Counted from the first letter of the stretch, positions 1-12,315 are shown. The stretch: 64,000 nucleotides of DNA from Brachypodium distachyon (GCF_000005505.3 NC_016132.3:53334914-53398913); one strand, 5' to 3'. Made by a program: numbers and translations. Notes: generated from the sequence alone by a model not told the origin.

Positions 1-2471
1 CCAGTTGGCAGCCGGCGGCGGGTCAGAAGAAAACACGGCCGCGGCGGCATCATCAGCATGCGGCACGGAAGAGGCCGCCGACCACCGGCCGTCGGACGAA
101 TCCACGGCTATTACAGCGTCATGGGCGCGCCCCTTCTGACGCCCCTGTAGCTTGCTGCTTCCTCCTCCTCCTACGTCGTCGTCATCGTCTACGCCGCACG
201 TTTCTTTTGATGGCCACCGTGCGCCGCAGCCAATGCCGGCGCCGGAGTCGTCGTCCCCGTGGTTGTCGTCGGAGTTTGGCGAGAGCCTGGCCTTCTTGTT
301 CACCACGGCCACATCCGTCGTCGTCGGCCCCGGCGGGGGCTGGAGGTGACGGGAGAGCGGCTGCGGGCCGTGGAGGTGCAACCCCTCGTACGTGACGGTG
401 AACATCTCCGGGTCGTGGGTGGACTTCTCCACGTGCTTCTTGGCGCTGCACCGGGAGCTGGTGCACTTGTAGTAGCTCCTGCATGCATGCATGCATGTAA
501 AAGTCAAACATGCATGTGGTTAGTCGCTGCGGATATATATATATATGATCGGCGTTCCTTCGTGACAGTTCCTGTCAATAGTTCGATGAAGTGCAAGTGT
601 GCAGTGCAACCTCGGGTTGATCTACTACGTGTCGTTGTTCAGAACTTAAAGGAGGTTCGCTGCTCAACCGAAAGTTCAGCCCATCATGCGTGGAGGTAAT
701 GGCTAATGGGTCAGGTGATGATCGAGTTTGGACTGGTTATCTGATGGACTGCTCAGGTGGGCGCCAGCGCGTTATCTATGTATGATCGAGCCAGATGCAG
801 GTTAAGTGCGTGCATCTGCTGCATGTGTGATGTGTATACATGCATGTCAAGTCAGTCCGTCAGTGCGGCCCCCCCAAGGGCCAGAGTCTGATGAAAAGTC
901 GTTACGCGAAGTGTTGACGAAGAACAGGAGGATCGATGCTCTGTGCTATCCTGAATTCCTGGTGATTGAGAATGGTGGGCCATTTTCAATTTCGTCCTTG
1001 CTACTGTGGACCCTAATATAAGTATCTTGTTAGTTCGACTGCCAGCTGCTTAAAGCTCGTGGAGGTTTGCAATTTTGGCTGTCGGCTGGCTGTTTTCCAA
1101 ATTGCGAACACCCGGGGTTAGTTTCTTTGGATCACTCGAACTAGAAAACGAAAAAATGGATCTATATAATACTCCTGCATGATCTTAAAACACAGAAAGT
1201 TCGCAAGTGCAATACGTAACTCTACATGTGCAAATTGATTATCCCGATCTCGATCTAGGAAAGGCCAAAGCACGGACGTACTTACTTCTATACATGCATG
1301 TGCAATGCTCAAGAACTACACGTACGACGCGCATACACGTACAAGCAAAACCCACGGCATCGCCGACAAGGCGCGGCGTGGCCCGGCTAGTCCATGAACT
1401 GCGCTTGGGAATTTTGCTCTCCGCCAACCGCTAACCACCCCAGCAGTCGCTTGCGGCCGGTACGACGAATGGGACCTTGCATGCGTGGCGCCGGCCGGGG
1501 CCACCGATTAGACCAAACGACCGACACGTATATTTGTTTCTTGTGCTCAGCTAGTACTCCGTAGTAGCCAGTACACTACTCTACATGCCAATCTTCGCTG
1601 ATCGACTCACGCACTGTCGAACTGCACATGCATCGATCACCTTGTCTAGCTGGTCTTAATTACCAAGCGTACATAAGCTCTTAATTAGTCGGAAACTTAA
1701 CTAGCTAACTAGCCCTACCACACCCACAAACGAAATTTATTGAACTCTGACATGACGGCGACGCGACCTGCGCAGGCCGATCCTGCCCGGTGCATGCATG
1801 GTCCCAACTCCCAAGCCCAGCTATGCACCATGCAAGAATGCCAAAGTTCGAACAACAACGAGGAAGGAGGACAGCGATCGAGGAGAACGGAGAACCGCAC
1901 CTCGGGTGGGGGTTGTTCTTGATGGACTTCTGCCCGTACTTGCGCCACTTGTACCCGTCCGTCGGCATCTTGCCGCCGCAGCTCCTCACCGTGGCCGTGC
2001 GCCTGCTCTCCGGCGCCGCGCTCGCCGCCCCGTACCTGCGGCTTTTCAGGCAAAACCATACACGGATTACTACAATTTACTCACCAAGTCACCAGTGATT
2101 CATCATATTCACAGGCAGGACATGCACGCGTGCACCTACAAATACAGCGAGCTGTAGCGGCGGCCGTATCGGGGCGGGTGCGGCCGGGACGACAGCGCCT
2201 TCTGGATGTCCGTGATCGTGGGGCCGGAGTACACCGAGCAAAGGGACCTGCCCGCCTCCGCCGGCGGCACCGCAGCGGTGGCTGCGCCTGATCCTGTATT
2301 GTCGCGCGGGCAGTAGTGCTGCTCCGAATCGTCGGCCGGGTCGACCACGGGGGCGAGGAGGCTGTCGTCGCTGAGGAGGTCACTGATCAGCTGCTCGTCG
2401 AGCTCGCCGGGCCAGATTCCCGCCTCGTCGGCGGCGGGTGCCACGGCCTCAGCTTGCAGCACGTCTCCCAT
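1..2471 (-). CDS. WRKY transcription factor, group IIc (3' end beyond window)
   Basis: DNA-binding transcription factor that would recognise W-boxes in the nucleus. I read three exons on the minus strand: 2471..2146, 2035..1901 and 478 down past position 1. Exon 1 encodes an acidic N-terminus with a conserved [15 protein letters not shown] stretch. Exon 2 encodes [20 protein letters not shown], and exon 3 continues with [10 protein letters not shown] and ends the domain with GLHLH. This gives an intact WRKYGQK core and a C-X4-C-X23-H-X-H zinc site. Intron 2 (about 1.4 kb) splits the Arg codon just before SYY, the conserved WRKY-domain intron position. The tail after the zinc finger is Asp/Ser/Ala rich and still open at base 1, so the C-terminus is missing. 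The exon 1/exon 2 junction (donor at 2145, acceptor ending at 2036) is the least certain boundary; phase and GT-AG agree with it. Confidence 0.9.
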
Positions 2472-2570
2472 CTATCAGCTGTTCTGGATCGTCGTTGCTT
2501 GTGAAGGGGCGGGCCATATAACCCACGGCTCAGCTGTGGGCTGTGGGGACAGAGTGATAGTTGAAAGGGA

Positions 2571-2580
2571 TTATATATAG
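2571..2580 (-). promoter_or_regulatory. TATA box of the WRKY gene
   Basis: On the minus strand this reads CTATATATAA, 100 bp upstream of the chosen ATG at 2471. The spacing suits a plant core promoter and supports that start. Confidence 0.6.
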
Positions 2581-2776
2581 GCATGGAGCCTAGGTGGATG
2601 GAGTGTGGAAATTGGCATCCATTTTTTTTGCTCCAACCGTCCATCGGATGGGATGATCAGTAAAATGGTAATGTGCAGAACATTTCTTCTGAGCCGTATT
2701 TTTCCCGGGTGTGTCATTTCCCAGTTGCTTTTTTGGCTGCATTAAAATAGTCGATTGCAATTGCGCATTTTTTTTA

Positions 2777-2900
2777 CTCCCTCCGTCAAACAAAAAGTGT
2801 TTCAAATTTGTCAAAATTTGGATGTATCTAGACATGATTTAGTGTATGGATGCATTTAAATTTAGTCAAAGTTGAGACATCCTTTGTTGGACAGAGAGAG
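2777..2900. mobile_element. Stowaway-type MITE, 124 bp
   Basis: Starts CTCCCTCCGTC, ends in a degenerate complement, and lies between TA dinucleotides at 2775-2776 and 2901-2902. The two halves are inverted copies, with GTATCTAGACATGA in the middle. It is the same family as the 124-bp copy at 32778-32901. Non-autonomous Tc1/mariner element. Confidence 0.85.
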
Positions 2901-3182
2901 TACTAGAATTGCACGTTTTAAAATGTGCAAATGTGGTGTAAAAAGTTTCTGACGTTCACTAGTAGTTCATACTATTTGCATTATGCCTTCTCCAATATGG
3001 CGACGTTCTTGCAGCCAGAATTAGGTTCTCCGTGTCTGATTTGGTCAATTTTTCGGGGTTTTAGAGAATTCATTAGGATCTGTTCGGCTTTCGTTTTCGT
3101 TGTGTGGTTCCAGATCGACTCTTTTGACTTATGGTTCTCATATTTGGAAATGTTTTCTGATTGGTACATAAATCATATAGGG

Positions 3183-3407
3183 CTTAGGGCATCTCCAATG
3201 TTAAGCCTTCATTTGTCCTCCCATTTGTCCACTTGGGGGTCTCCCACATGTGGCCGCCGCGAACAAGTGGACCGTATCCATTCTTTTCCCAAATTTGGAG
3301 AAAAATTAGAGGAGGTGGACAAGTTTTGGTCAAATGAATGTGTTTGTTCATGAACCCCCAATGAGAAAATAGGGAAGATTTGGAGGTGTCCTTGAAGATG
3401 CCCTTAG
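3183..3407. repeat. Foldback (MITE-like) element of the 'gggcatctcc' type
   Basis: The left end CTTAGGGCATCTCCAATG is mirrored by CTTGAAGATGCCCTTAG at the right, giving imperfect terminal inverted repeats about 225 bp apart. No coding capacity. This terminal motif is common in grass genomes; I cannot assign a superfamily. Confidence 0.55.
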
Positions 3408-6180
3408 CACAAAGATTTTTCTACCATCTACTACAACAAGATCTCTTAGCAAGCTTTGTCCAGCTCATGTGATAGAGGTGTGACGAGGTTGTCCGCTTTC
3501 AGCTCATTCGAGTGATTGTTGCCATCGTTAGGTGGTTCAAAAACTTATTTGTAATTTTTGTTAGTTTTAGACCTTCTTTATTCTTCATCGGTGGGAACAG
3601 AGAAAGTTGGGCCATACAAGGGATCATCTACCTACCATCAAACAACAAAGCTTTCGCTCAAAAAGAAAAAAAATCAAACGACAAAGCTACATGTTGTTAC
3701 TGACAGAGGCGCAAGGAAGATCTCTCTCTCACACACACACGGCGGGGCCGGGGACTGAAATCTTACTCCCCCAAAAGAAAACAGAACGGTGTACACAAGG
3801 AATTGCTTACATGGTTCAGCAGCGTGCCAGCTGCACCCCGACGGAAGCGCGCATAATTACAAACAGCACCAACGTATCGCTTCATGAATTTCTCGACCGA
3901 GCAGCACTACTGCAAATGTTGATCGACGCCGTCGTTCTCAACTCGCGAGTGGGAGTAATTGATCAAGCTAACACTGCCAAGAATTAATTTCCTTAATTGT
4001 GTGTAGGGCCTTGTGTTTTTCGTAAGAGTAGGAGTGTTGTATTGAATCAGATGTTGTCAATTTTTTGCTGATGCGGCCGGTGTGGTTGGCTAGTTGCCGG
4101 CACGCAGTGATTACTCGAGGGTCCATATACTCTATGGTTTGCATTAAGGGCAACAGACGCAACTGCCACTTGCTAAGTTCGTTTATAGTACTACTAGTGA
4201 TTCTGAAAATGAAAAGGATACGCGCAAAGCTCATACTTAGATGAGGACCGAGAAAGACATGAAATGGTTCCATTTCGCTTTAATTTGCGCAAGGGTTGTT
4301 TGTGTAGATCGAGTATATAACTATACATTCTGTTTGCGAGAGTAGTACTGGAGGTAGTCAGCTGGTTACAGTTGAACGATACCCCAACGACGACGTGCTA
4401 TCCTTTTCGAAAGAACGACAGCGTGCCATCTCCCAAGCCTGCCCGTCCGGCGTGAACACGACGCCCTCGTGTTCTACTCCAGTAATTCTCTGCATCTTCT
4501 CAACCGAGCTGAGGACATACCGTAGGAATCTGGCTCCCCGGTACAGGCGGAACCTGTTTCAACCTCGGAGAGAACCCTTGGATCAACGGGCGACAGGCGG
4601 CTCTATCTATCCAATTCCAGGTTTCCCTTAATCTTGTGATATCTTGTCCTGTACGAGGACAGGATACGGCAGGCGGGAGTGTCTATCGCGTCGCAAAAAG
4701 TCCCCGCGGATTCATTGCATCTGCCGACGCGCGCGGCCATCCCCTGAACGGTATGTGTAGTACTGTACATCTTGACAGCGCTCGCCGGTTTAGTTGCCAG
4801 ATCGATCGAGCCGTGCACATCCTCATCAGGCTGGGCGCGCGGGAGCTACCGGCCTCGAGAACATATTTACTCTCTACATATAGTACTCCACTGCAACGAG
4901 TTGACATCGCCTCATCATGTCAGTCACGCTCGGCCAAGGAAAGTCGAAATGACTTACTGGTCGATGGACGCGCGCTCACGGCCGGTCAACCGCCGAGAGC
5001 GACATGCGGCGGCTAGCTAGCTCGACTACATGATCTCTCAACCTCACTCACTAACTCGTTCGTCGGCGTCTCACCGGTACACCATTATGTCGAGACAGGC
5101 GCGTTAACTCGTTCGTCGGCGTCTCAAATTTGCTCAAATATAAATGTATCTATGTCTAAAAAGCGTCTAAATAAATGTAATACAAATTCACTTAATATGA
5201 GGCGGAGTAAATACTTTGCTGCTTGTATGTACATGCTTTTGGCTTCTCGCTGAGATGGATCGCCGCGCCGGGAGCCACAGGCCAGCGGCAGGTAGGACGT
5301 CGGATTGACCTTGGTCGTGGCCAATTAAGTTGATGTGTGTCCAGTTGCAATTTTCAATTTTTTGTTTGGCCTTCTGTGACCTGCCCTGAAAGCTCCACGG
5401 TACTTTCTAGGAGCACTAGATTAATCAATACATGATCGATCATGCATTAATGGACCCGACAAATGCTATCCTGCAAGTTTCAAGTTCATATATCTCTACC
5501 ACCGAAATTGAGACGAGTAATTGAGTACACTATACTCCCTGAAAAAAAAGTATACATACGTAAAAAAAAAAGGACTGAGCGGAGGGTTCTCGTCACGTTC
5601 TCAGCCCAAACGTACAAAATGTAGTAGTACTTGGACTGGGCTTCGGGCTTGGAAATGATGGTCCAAGTAATTCAGAGCCCACCTAGCGGCGAGCCGTTGC
5701 GTACAGTCAACGCGGAAGAGCTGGCGTTTCACACCGGACCGTCTGATCTCCTTCCGATGCGGGACCCACGTGCCCGGGGAATCCGAGGCGGAAGGTATCA
5801 TTCCAACAGTCGGGATCTCGTCGGCCGCACCCGGTCCACATGGACCACTGACCGCACAACACCAAACAAGGGGTTAGCATTAAGCTGCGGCGCACCAAAG
5901 ACCCCGACCAGGTCGTGCGACCGAGTCATGGGAACGGGGGTTGGCGCCCCGGCCCCACCGCGTCCGCTAACCCCATCACTTCCCCGTACACCTGGCACCC
6001 CAAGCTCCCGCACACCACACCGTAAACGCAGTGGAATCCGAGGCCGCGTATCCCCCAGTAGTTTATAAAAGCACCCCTCGTGTGAGCATTATTTATGTAC
6101 GGCCCGTCGTCCTGTGGTCCGCTAAGGGCCCATGTGTAAAACTAGAGAACGCACCGTCCTTGACGGAAAGAGTTTTTAAA
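3408..6180. other. Intergenic region between the WRKY and SMR genes
   Basis: No supportable gene. It holds a 22-bp direct repeat (5052-5073 and 5105-5126, TAACTCGTTCGTCGGCGTCTCA) and, right after it, a degenerate half of a Stowaway-like element (about 5126-5212, ending GGCGGAGTA). From about 5600 the GC content rises towards the SMR promoter. Confidence 0.5.
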
Positions 6181-6199
6181 TCGAACAGTGCCTTGGCGC

Positions 6200-6228
6200 T
6201 TCCCGCCCCTCGGCGCGCATTTTCCCGC
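6200..6228 (+). promoter_or_regulatory. Two E2F-like sites upstream of the SMR CDK inhibitor
   Basis: TTCCCGCC at 6200-6207 and TTTCCCGC at 6221-6228 match the plant E2F/DP consensus (TTTSSCGS-like). They are 240-270 bp upstream of the ATG and about 130-150 bp upstream of the TATA box. Cell-cycle control is inferred from the motifs only. Confidence 0.5.
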
Positions 6229-6353
6229 TTAAACCTTTCCGCAGATCCGATGGCCGTGAGTCGTCCACGTCACCGATCCCACGCCGCCTTCCGCTGCACG
6301 GAGCCGTCCAGTTCCGTCCTTTCGAAGGCGAGTCCTCCGCCGCGGCCGCGTGC

Positions 6354-6360
6354 TTTATAA
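6354..6360 (+). promoter_or_regulatory. TATA box of the SMR gene
   Basis: TTTATAA, 108 bp upstream of the ATG at 6468. It is followed by a C-rich leader containing several runs of C. Confidence 0.6.
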
Positions 6361-6467
6361 GCTCCCCTCACCCTCGAACCATTCCCTCCCAATTCCCCGT
6401 TTCAAAATAAGGAAAGCAAATTTCTCCCCCCCCAACCCCCCCCCAAAATAATCCCCCCACTTCTCCA

Positions 6468-6725
6468 ATGGAGAGCAGCGGCACAGAGGCGGCCATGGCG
6501 GCGGCGGCGGCGGCGGTAGGAGGCTACGGCGGCTGCGGCGGGTGGGAGACGCCGAAGCGGGAGGAATGCCGCATCCCGGCCACGCTGCCTTGCCCTGCGG
6601 CGCCGAGGAAGGCCGTGCCGGACTTCGGCAAGCCCCGGGGACCGCCCAAGAACGGCTACTTCCAGCCGCCGGACCTCGAGGCCCTCTTCGCGCTTGCGCC
6701 CCGCCGGCAGGCCTCGTGCGCGTGA
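6468..6725 (+). CDS. SIAMESE-RELATED (SMR) type cyclin-dependent kinase inhibitor, 85 aa
   Basis: Small plant-specific inhibitor of CDK-cyclin complexes; family members restrain mitosis and promote endoreduplication in the nucleus. The single-exon protein has a low-complexity Ala/Gly N-terminus (residues 1-25). The conserved block then starts TPKREECRIPATLPCPAAPRK, and the C-terminal cyclin-binding-type motif is YFQPPDLEALF. These two blocks define SMR proteins, and the length suits the family. The TPKREECRIP variant is that of the SMR subgroup carrying the GPPKNGYF linker. An in-frame Met lies at codon 10, but the first ATG sits downstream of a good TATA box. E2F-like sites lie upstream. Family identity is clear; which SMR number it corresponds to is not. 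Confidence 0.88.
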   Translation: MESSGTEAAMAAAAAAVGGYGGCGGWETPKREECRIPATLPCPAAPRKAVPDFGKPRGPPKNGYFQPPDLEALFALAPRRQASCA

Positions 6726-9600
6726 ATTGGCGGCGACGGAACCGGAAGCAGCGGAGAGCTCTGCATTAGATTGATTTTGGGAGCTTCCGTTTAAGAAAAA
6801 GGGAGCTGTAGATACTTAGCAGTTTCTCCTCTGTTGTACTACTCTAGGGTATTAGTACGGGATTAGGGAGATGGTAGGAATGCTCTAGGGAATAGTGAGT
6901 AGCTAGGTGGGGGTGGAGGTTTGATATGTGAGGAGAGCTCATAAGCATACCGTTTTGTGTTGGATGAGATGATAAATCCTTATTTGTTTCTTGCTCTGTT
7001 GTGATCTGCTCTGCTTGTTTATTGGGCATTTGTTTTTACCAGCTGTTTATTCTTTGACGAAATCCTTTTCATACAAACTGTTTTGCGCTCATTGGTATTC
7101 CTTCTTTATGAGATTGCGATCGATGTACATTTTACTGAACTGTTGATTGCGTTTACTAATTGTCTACGGTCTATAATGGTTGCTGCTGCCACTGTAACAT
7201 GACTGTGCCTACTGACGCTGCGCGGTCGGCTCCTGATACAGGGCAACGTCGCTGTATGCCAGTGATTTTGCTTCACTTCTATGCCCGGCATCTGACTGAC
7301 AACAATACAGATCACCAATCAAGTTGTAGCTTCAAGGTTTGAAAAGCCTCCTGTCCAAGCTGCATCACTGTGCAGACTGTAGTCTCTTTAGTGTTCAGTG
7401 CTACTTGGAGGAGCTCATAAGATATTAGAACTAGCACTAAGTAGTGTACTAAAAGTTGCAAACAGTGGTTGACTGTTTATACACGTAGTGCCATTCTTTG
7501 GTGTCCCCAGGGAATTGATACAGACAGGAAGCGGTGTGTGCTCTTGCATCTCAATGCAGTTAATGTCGCTGCAGGAGCCCAGCCGGCAGCACGATGTGGC
7601 TTTCTTTGCCTTCTCATCCCTGCCCCCCAGCATCCAAGTATGTCTGTGTATTGCAAGGTGTGTGTGACTAGTGTCCGGGCTTCAGAACACACTGGTGGTC
7701 CTGAAAGAAAAAGGAGAAGATCACGGTGACGCGGACAGCTTCCAGATCCTATGAACAAACAACGTCGAGTCGACAGGATAGCGTGAGCTCGCCGACCGTT
7801 CGGTGAATGGCGTCCATGTGCGGTGGACGGACGCCGGGCATTAGAGCCCCGTGAGGCGAGGTGGCCCGCGCCGGCAGTGAGACAGGGAAAAGGAGAAGCG
7901 TACCTGGAGTTTTTGGACTAGAAACATTTTAGCATGTGACGCTCCCACTAGAAGTAGTTTACAAGTCTGAATTTCAGCTTTGCAGCTTCCACTACCATCC
8001 AAAAAACTATTTCTGGAGCTTCTCTATCAGTTCTCCGTGCGCGCCATAATGATATCCATACATTTACATCCCATACATTATGTATGTTTTGGGTATAGGT
8101 CGCGAGTAGTTTTCCCGGTTTTCGTTGTCTCCACGACAAAAACACTCGAGAGCCGATACTTGCAAAATATGTCAGTCGCCCACAAGGCGGATCCAGATAG
8201 CAACGTGGCACCGCCCAAACTTGAAACTGAATTTGATTAATGCAGATAATTTCGCCCTTAACGTATGGATTTGCTCTCTTTTCTTTTTCTGGGAGGAGTA
8301 TGGCTTTACTAGAAAAATAGTACGCGGTTGGTTTTAAGTGCAGCGCAAGCGCTCCCCAGGCCCCAACCGGCAACCGCTCCATGACGCTGAGCTACAAGTC
8401 ATGGGGGCGACTTGAGTCAAATGCTTCGCCTTGAAGCCAGATACGATTCGATCGTTGCATCACATCTAACTGACCAAACGGAAGAATTTGCCATTTTGTC
8501 CCATCGCAACCGGCAGTGAGTCGTCCTAACCTAGCACTCGCAGGCCTGTAAAGCACGAGAGGTTGCAAACACCTGTCTGTGTCTAACGGGAAAGTACAGA
8601 GTTCCATAAACAGGCATCCAAAATCCTAGTTTGATTACAGAATACGGATTGCACCAACAATGTTCTATTCAGTACAAAAAGAAGCCAGTGAGAGCGACTC
8701 ATTCCACCATTCATTTCTGCACACGAACACAAATTATACTACAGTACCTTTTTTCACAGCTACAAATGGTACTCTGCACATGACTTTGATCCTGTAGAAG
8801 ACCGTCATCGCCATTGACCATTTTTTCAGTTGAAAACTCTACTTTAGTATGTTGCTCCTGCCAAAATCTCACACGTGATGAGCGGAATCTTAGATCGCCT
8901 TCCCTTTTTGTGCGCCGACAAGTCTCTCGGGGTGCTCATAAGAGTACGGTGTGCGTGCGTATATTCATAGAAGTGTTTGTTCTGTGTTTCTAAAAAAAAA
9001 GGAAAGCAGGGCAAATCCCATCTACTTCGAGTCTTCAACAACCACGCAGCTTCAAGCAACGTAACAGCATGCTTCTGTTCTGAAAGTAGCTTGTCGAACC
9101 GAAACCCCTGTCCAAAAACAGAGGAAACACTGTGTAGTGCTCTTTCTAATTGACCTGGAGACATGGCTAGCTTCTAAGATTCACAGGCAAAGGCAGATCC
9201 AGGTAAAAAGTTGGATTTTTTTTTTGTGCGTGTGTGGACTAGATCTAAGATAAGAAATCGTGGCAATTGGAGTTTTGTGAAGACAGACAGAAAAGGCTAC
9301 TGTGTTCTACGAATTTTGCGGTGATTTCCTCTTTCTAAAAAAGCTATCGGCGATTTATGAGCATAACATGTTTTTTTTTGGAAAAACAATGAGCATAGTG
9401 TGTTGTATAATCACGGAAGAATTAACCAGCTCCCGTTCCGGCAAATATATCGGCATTCTTCTAGTTCTCTGCCCAGAAGGCAGAAGCAGAAGAACGAGCG
9501 AGCGAAATGGCCCAAACGGCAAGTTTTTCTATGGACGTCCACCAACAACTCGCCCAACCACTCCCACGTATGTGACCTCCTACCATGCAGGCCACGAGCG
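6726..9600. other. SMR 3' region and intergenic DNA
   Basis: The first few hundred bases are probably SMR 3' UTR (T-rich, no open frame). The rest has no gene I can support. A minus-strand open frame at 8844-9164 (106 codons, with a possible acceptor before GFRFDKLL) looks vaguely protein-like, but I could not place it in a family. Confidence 0.4.
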
Positions 9601-9618
9601 ACGAGCCCATCATGGCGC

Positions 9619-9624
9619 TATATA
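9619..9624 (+). promoter_or_regulatory. TATA box of the laccase gene
   Basis: TATATA within GCTATATAGACC, 112 bp upstream of the laccase ATG at 9731. Confidence 0.6.
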
Positions 9625-9730
9625 GACCCGTACTCGTTTCTCGTAAGTGCACCACCTCACTTGCTTCCAAGTGCAACCACGAGAGTTAAAGCAGCGCACG
9701 CATCGGCAGCGCCGGCGCCCAGCACGACGA

Positions 9731-12012
9731 ATGGGTGCACTGCGTGGTCTCCGACGACATGCCGCCGCCTCCGCATGCCCTTTCCTTGCGTTCGCCGTCC
9801 TCCTCGCATTGCCGGGCCTCGCCGCCGGCATTACCCGGCACTACACGTTCGACGTGCGTGTGCTTCTTCTATCCACAATTCCACAGCTTTTGAATGACCG
9901 ATTATTCGTGTTCCTTACTTAACTGTTCGTGCGCCGCATGCATACGCCGGGCTCTGCAGGTGCAAATGACCAACGTGACACGGCTTTGCGCCACCAAGAG
10001 CATCCCGACGGTGAACGGGCAGTTCCCGGGGCCGAGGCTGGTCGCGAGGGAAGGCGATCGCCTCGTGGTCAAGGTCCACAACCACATCAACTACAACGTC
10101 TCGTTCCACTGGTAAGACCACAACGTCGATCGGTACTGAATACAGTAAATACGACATCGTCTACAAATGCAAACGTTCACAACACGCGTATGCACTCGCT
10201 CCTATGAATGTGATGTGTTTGCAGGCACGGGATCCGGCAGCTGCGGAACGGGTGGGCGGACGGGCCGGCGTACATCACGCAGTGTCCGATCCAGGGCGGA
10301 CAGAGCTACGTCTATGACTTCACCATCACAGGACAGCGCGGCACGCTGTGGTGGCACGCACACTTCTCATGGCTGCGCGTGCACCTCTACGGCCCGCTCG
10401 TCATCCTCCCCAAGCGTGCCGAGGGATACCCGTTCCCGCTGCCATACAAAGAGTTTCCCATCATGTTCGGTACGTGACGCTTTGTGCCCTTGGTCCGTGA
10501 TGTTGTAGGATATTGATCTCATCTCACTATACATATGTGTGTGTTGTTTGATTTGTGATATGACTGGTGTTGTACATTGATGGCAGGCGAGTGGTTTAAA
10601 GCGGATTCAGAGGCGGTGATCAACCAGGCCCTTCAAACTGGTGCCGGACCAAATGTCTCCGACGCCTACACGTTCAATGGCCTTTCTGGCCCAACCTATA
10701 ACTGCTCATCCAAAGGTAAATTCGTGATTCACTTAATATGGAGGGCCTGGAAGCCCATGATTTCATTAAACATTCGTCTTTCTCCGTTGACGAATTTTTT
10801 TACAAAAATTTTAAATGTGATGTACATGTCAGATACGTACAAGCTAAAGGTTCAGCCGGGACGAACATACATGCTTCGGCTCATCAACTCGGCGCTCAAC
10901 AACGAGCTCTTCTTCGGTATTGCCAACCACACGCTCACTGTCGTTGAGGCGGATGCCAACTATGTCAAGCCTTTCACCTCCAAGACTGTCGTCATCTCAC
11001 CCGGGCAGACCATGAACGTGCTCCTAACCACATCCTCCAACCCCGCCTCCCGGGCATTCGCCATGTCTATCGCGCCCTACACCAACACCCAAGGCACGTT
11101 CGACAACACCACTGCGACAGCAGTCCTTGAGTATGCCTCGACACGCCCAAGCTCCACCCAAAACCTGGCCATGCCGGCCCTGCCGCGATACAACGACACA
11201 AACGCCGTGGCTAACTTCTCGAGCAATTTTCGGAGTCTCGCGAGCGCACAGTACCCAGCACGGGTGCCGCAAGCAGTGGACCGGCACGTGCTGTTCACCG
11301 TCGGCCTCGGCACAGACCCATGCCCGTCCAACCAGACGTGCCAAGGCCCAAATGGCACCAAGTTCGCCGCGTCCATCAACAACAACTCCTTCGTCCGGCC
11401 CAAAACCGCGCTCCTCGAAGCGCACTACCAGAGCCGGTACGCTGGGGTGCTCATGGCCAACTTCCCCACGACGCCGCCACACCCGTTCAACTACACCGGC
11501 ACCCCACCAAATAAGACGTTTGTTGCTCACGGGACCAGAGTTGTGCCGCTCAGTTTCAACACCACGGTGGAGCTGGTGATGCAGGGAACATCCATCCAAG
11601 GGGCCGAGAGTCATCCCTTGCACATGCATGGCTTCAACTTCTTCGTGGTCGGGCAGGGGTTCGGCAACTACGACCCCGTGAACGACCCGGCAAAATACAA
11701 TCTCATTGACCCCGTTGAGCGAAACACCGTCAGCGTGCCCACCGCCGGCTGGGTCGCCGTGCGGTTCCTCGCCGACAACCCAGGTAAAGTTCATGCCGCA
11801 TTTCGCAAGTTGACCACGTTGATTCTTGTTGTCTCTGCAACAATGACTAATTGACGTGTGTTGATTTTTGTGTCCCGGTAGGTGTCTGGCTCATGCACTG
11901 CCACTTTGACGTGCACTTGAGTTGGGGCCTGTCCATGGCATGGCTGGTCAACGACGGGCCATTGCCGAATCAAAAGATGTTGCCTCCACCGTCCGATCTT
12001 CCGAAATGCTGA
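9731..12012 (+). CDS. Laccase (multicopper oxidase), 576 aa, six exons
   Basis: Secreted blue copper oxidase that oxidises phenolics (monolignols) with reduction of O2 to water in the apoplast. Exons: 9731-9853, 9960-10111, 10225-10469, 10587-10715, 10833-11783 and 11882-12012. Lengths of 152, 245 and 129 nt for exons 2-4 are the classic plant laccase pattern. Residues 1-33 form a signal peptide with a hydrophobic core. All copper motifs are intact: HWHG (91-94), WHAH (135-138), HPLHMHG (477-483) and HCHFDVH (539-545), followed by LSWGL, with Leu in the axial type-1 position. There are many N-x-S/T sites, as expected for a glycoprotein. It ends SDLPKC, like family members. All introns are GT-AG and the summed exons stay in frame. 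A degenerate miR397-type site lies in exon 5. The exact LAC number is not assigned. Confidence 0.95.
10882..10902 (+). promoter_or_regulatory. Degenerate miR397-type target position in laccase exon 5
   Basis: CATCAACTCGGCGCTCAACAA encodes the INSALNN segment, the same place where plant laccases usually carry the miR397 target. Against the canonical target as I recall it, five of 21 positions differ, at least one of them a G:U-tolerable change. Regulation is therefore uncertain. Confidence 0.35.
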
Positions 12013-12235
12013 GGGCTCATACAAAGGGCCGAAGATAGTGAATTTTCCGATGTGTTCCACCGCTTTTCTACCGTTTCTTTGATACGTACCATGCAAGTCT
12101 TCGGTTTCAACTATTTAATTTTTACTCGTGTGCCCGTTTTGTGGCAAGTCATTGGACTTCGTTTCTACACACTTTAATTCATATTTTTTAACTGAATAAA
12201 TGTAAGAAATTCGGTTTTGGTGTTACCTTGTTCTT

Positions 12236-12315
12236 GGACATTTGTTCTTGGTATGCACAAGGTCTTGTCAAGGACATTTGTTCTTGGTATGCACAAGGTC
12301 TTGTCAAGGACATTT
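12236..12315 (+). repeat. 36-bp tandem repeat, two copies plus 8 bp
   Basis: The unit beginning GGACATTTGTTCTTGGTATG occurs at 12236-12271 and 12272-12307 and restarts at 12308-12315. The full copies are identical. It lies about 225 bp after the laccase stop, perhaps in the 3' UTR. Confidence 0.85.

Noticed and set aside
8844..9164. 106-codon minus-strand frame
   Set aside because: Some protein-like stretches and a possible acceptor, but no companion exons and no family match that I can name.
11024..11794. 256-codon minus-strand open frame within the laccase
   Set aside because: Lies wholly opposite laccase exon 5; Gly/Val/His-rich shadow without a family.
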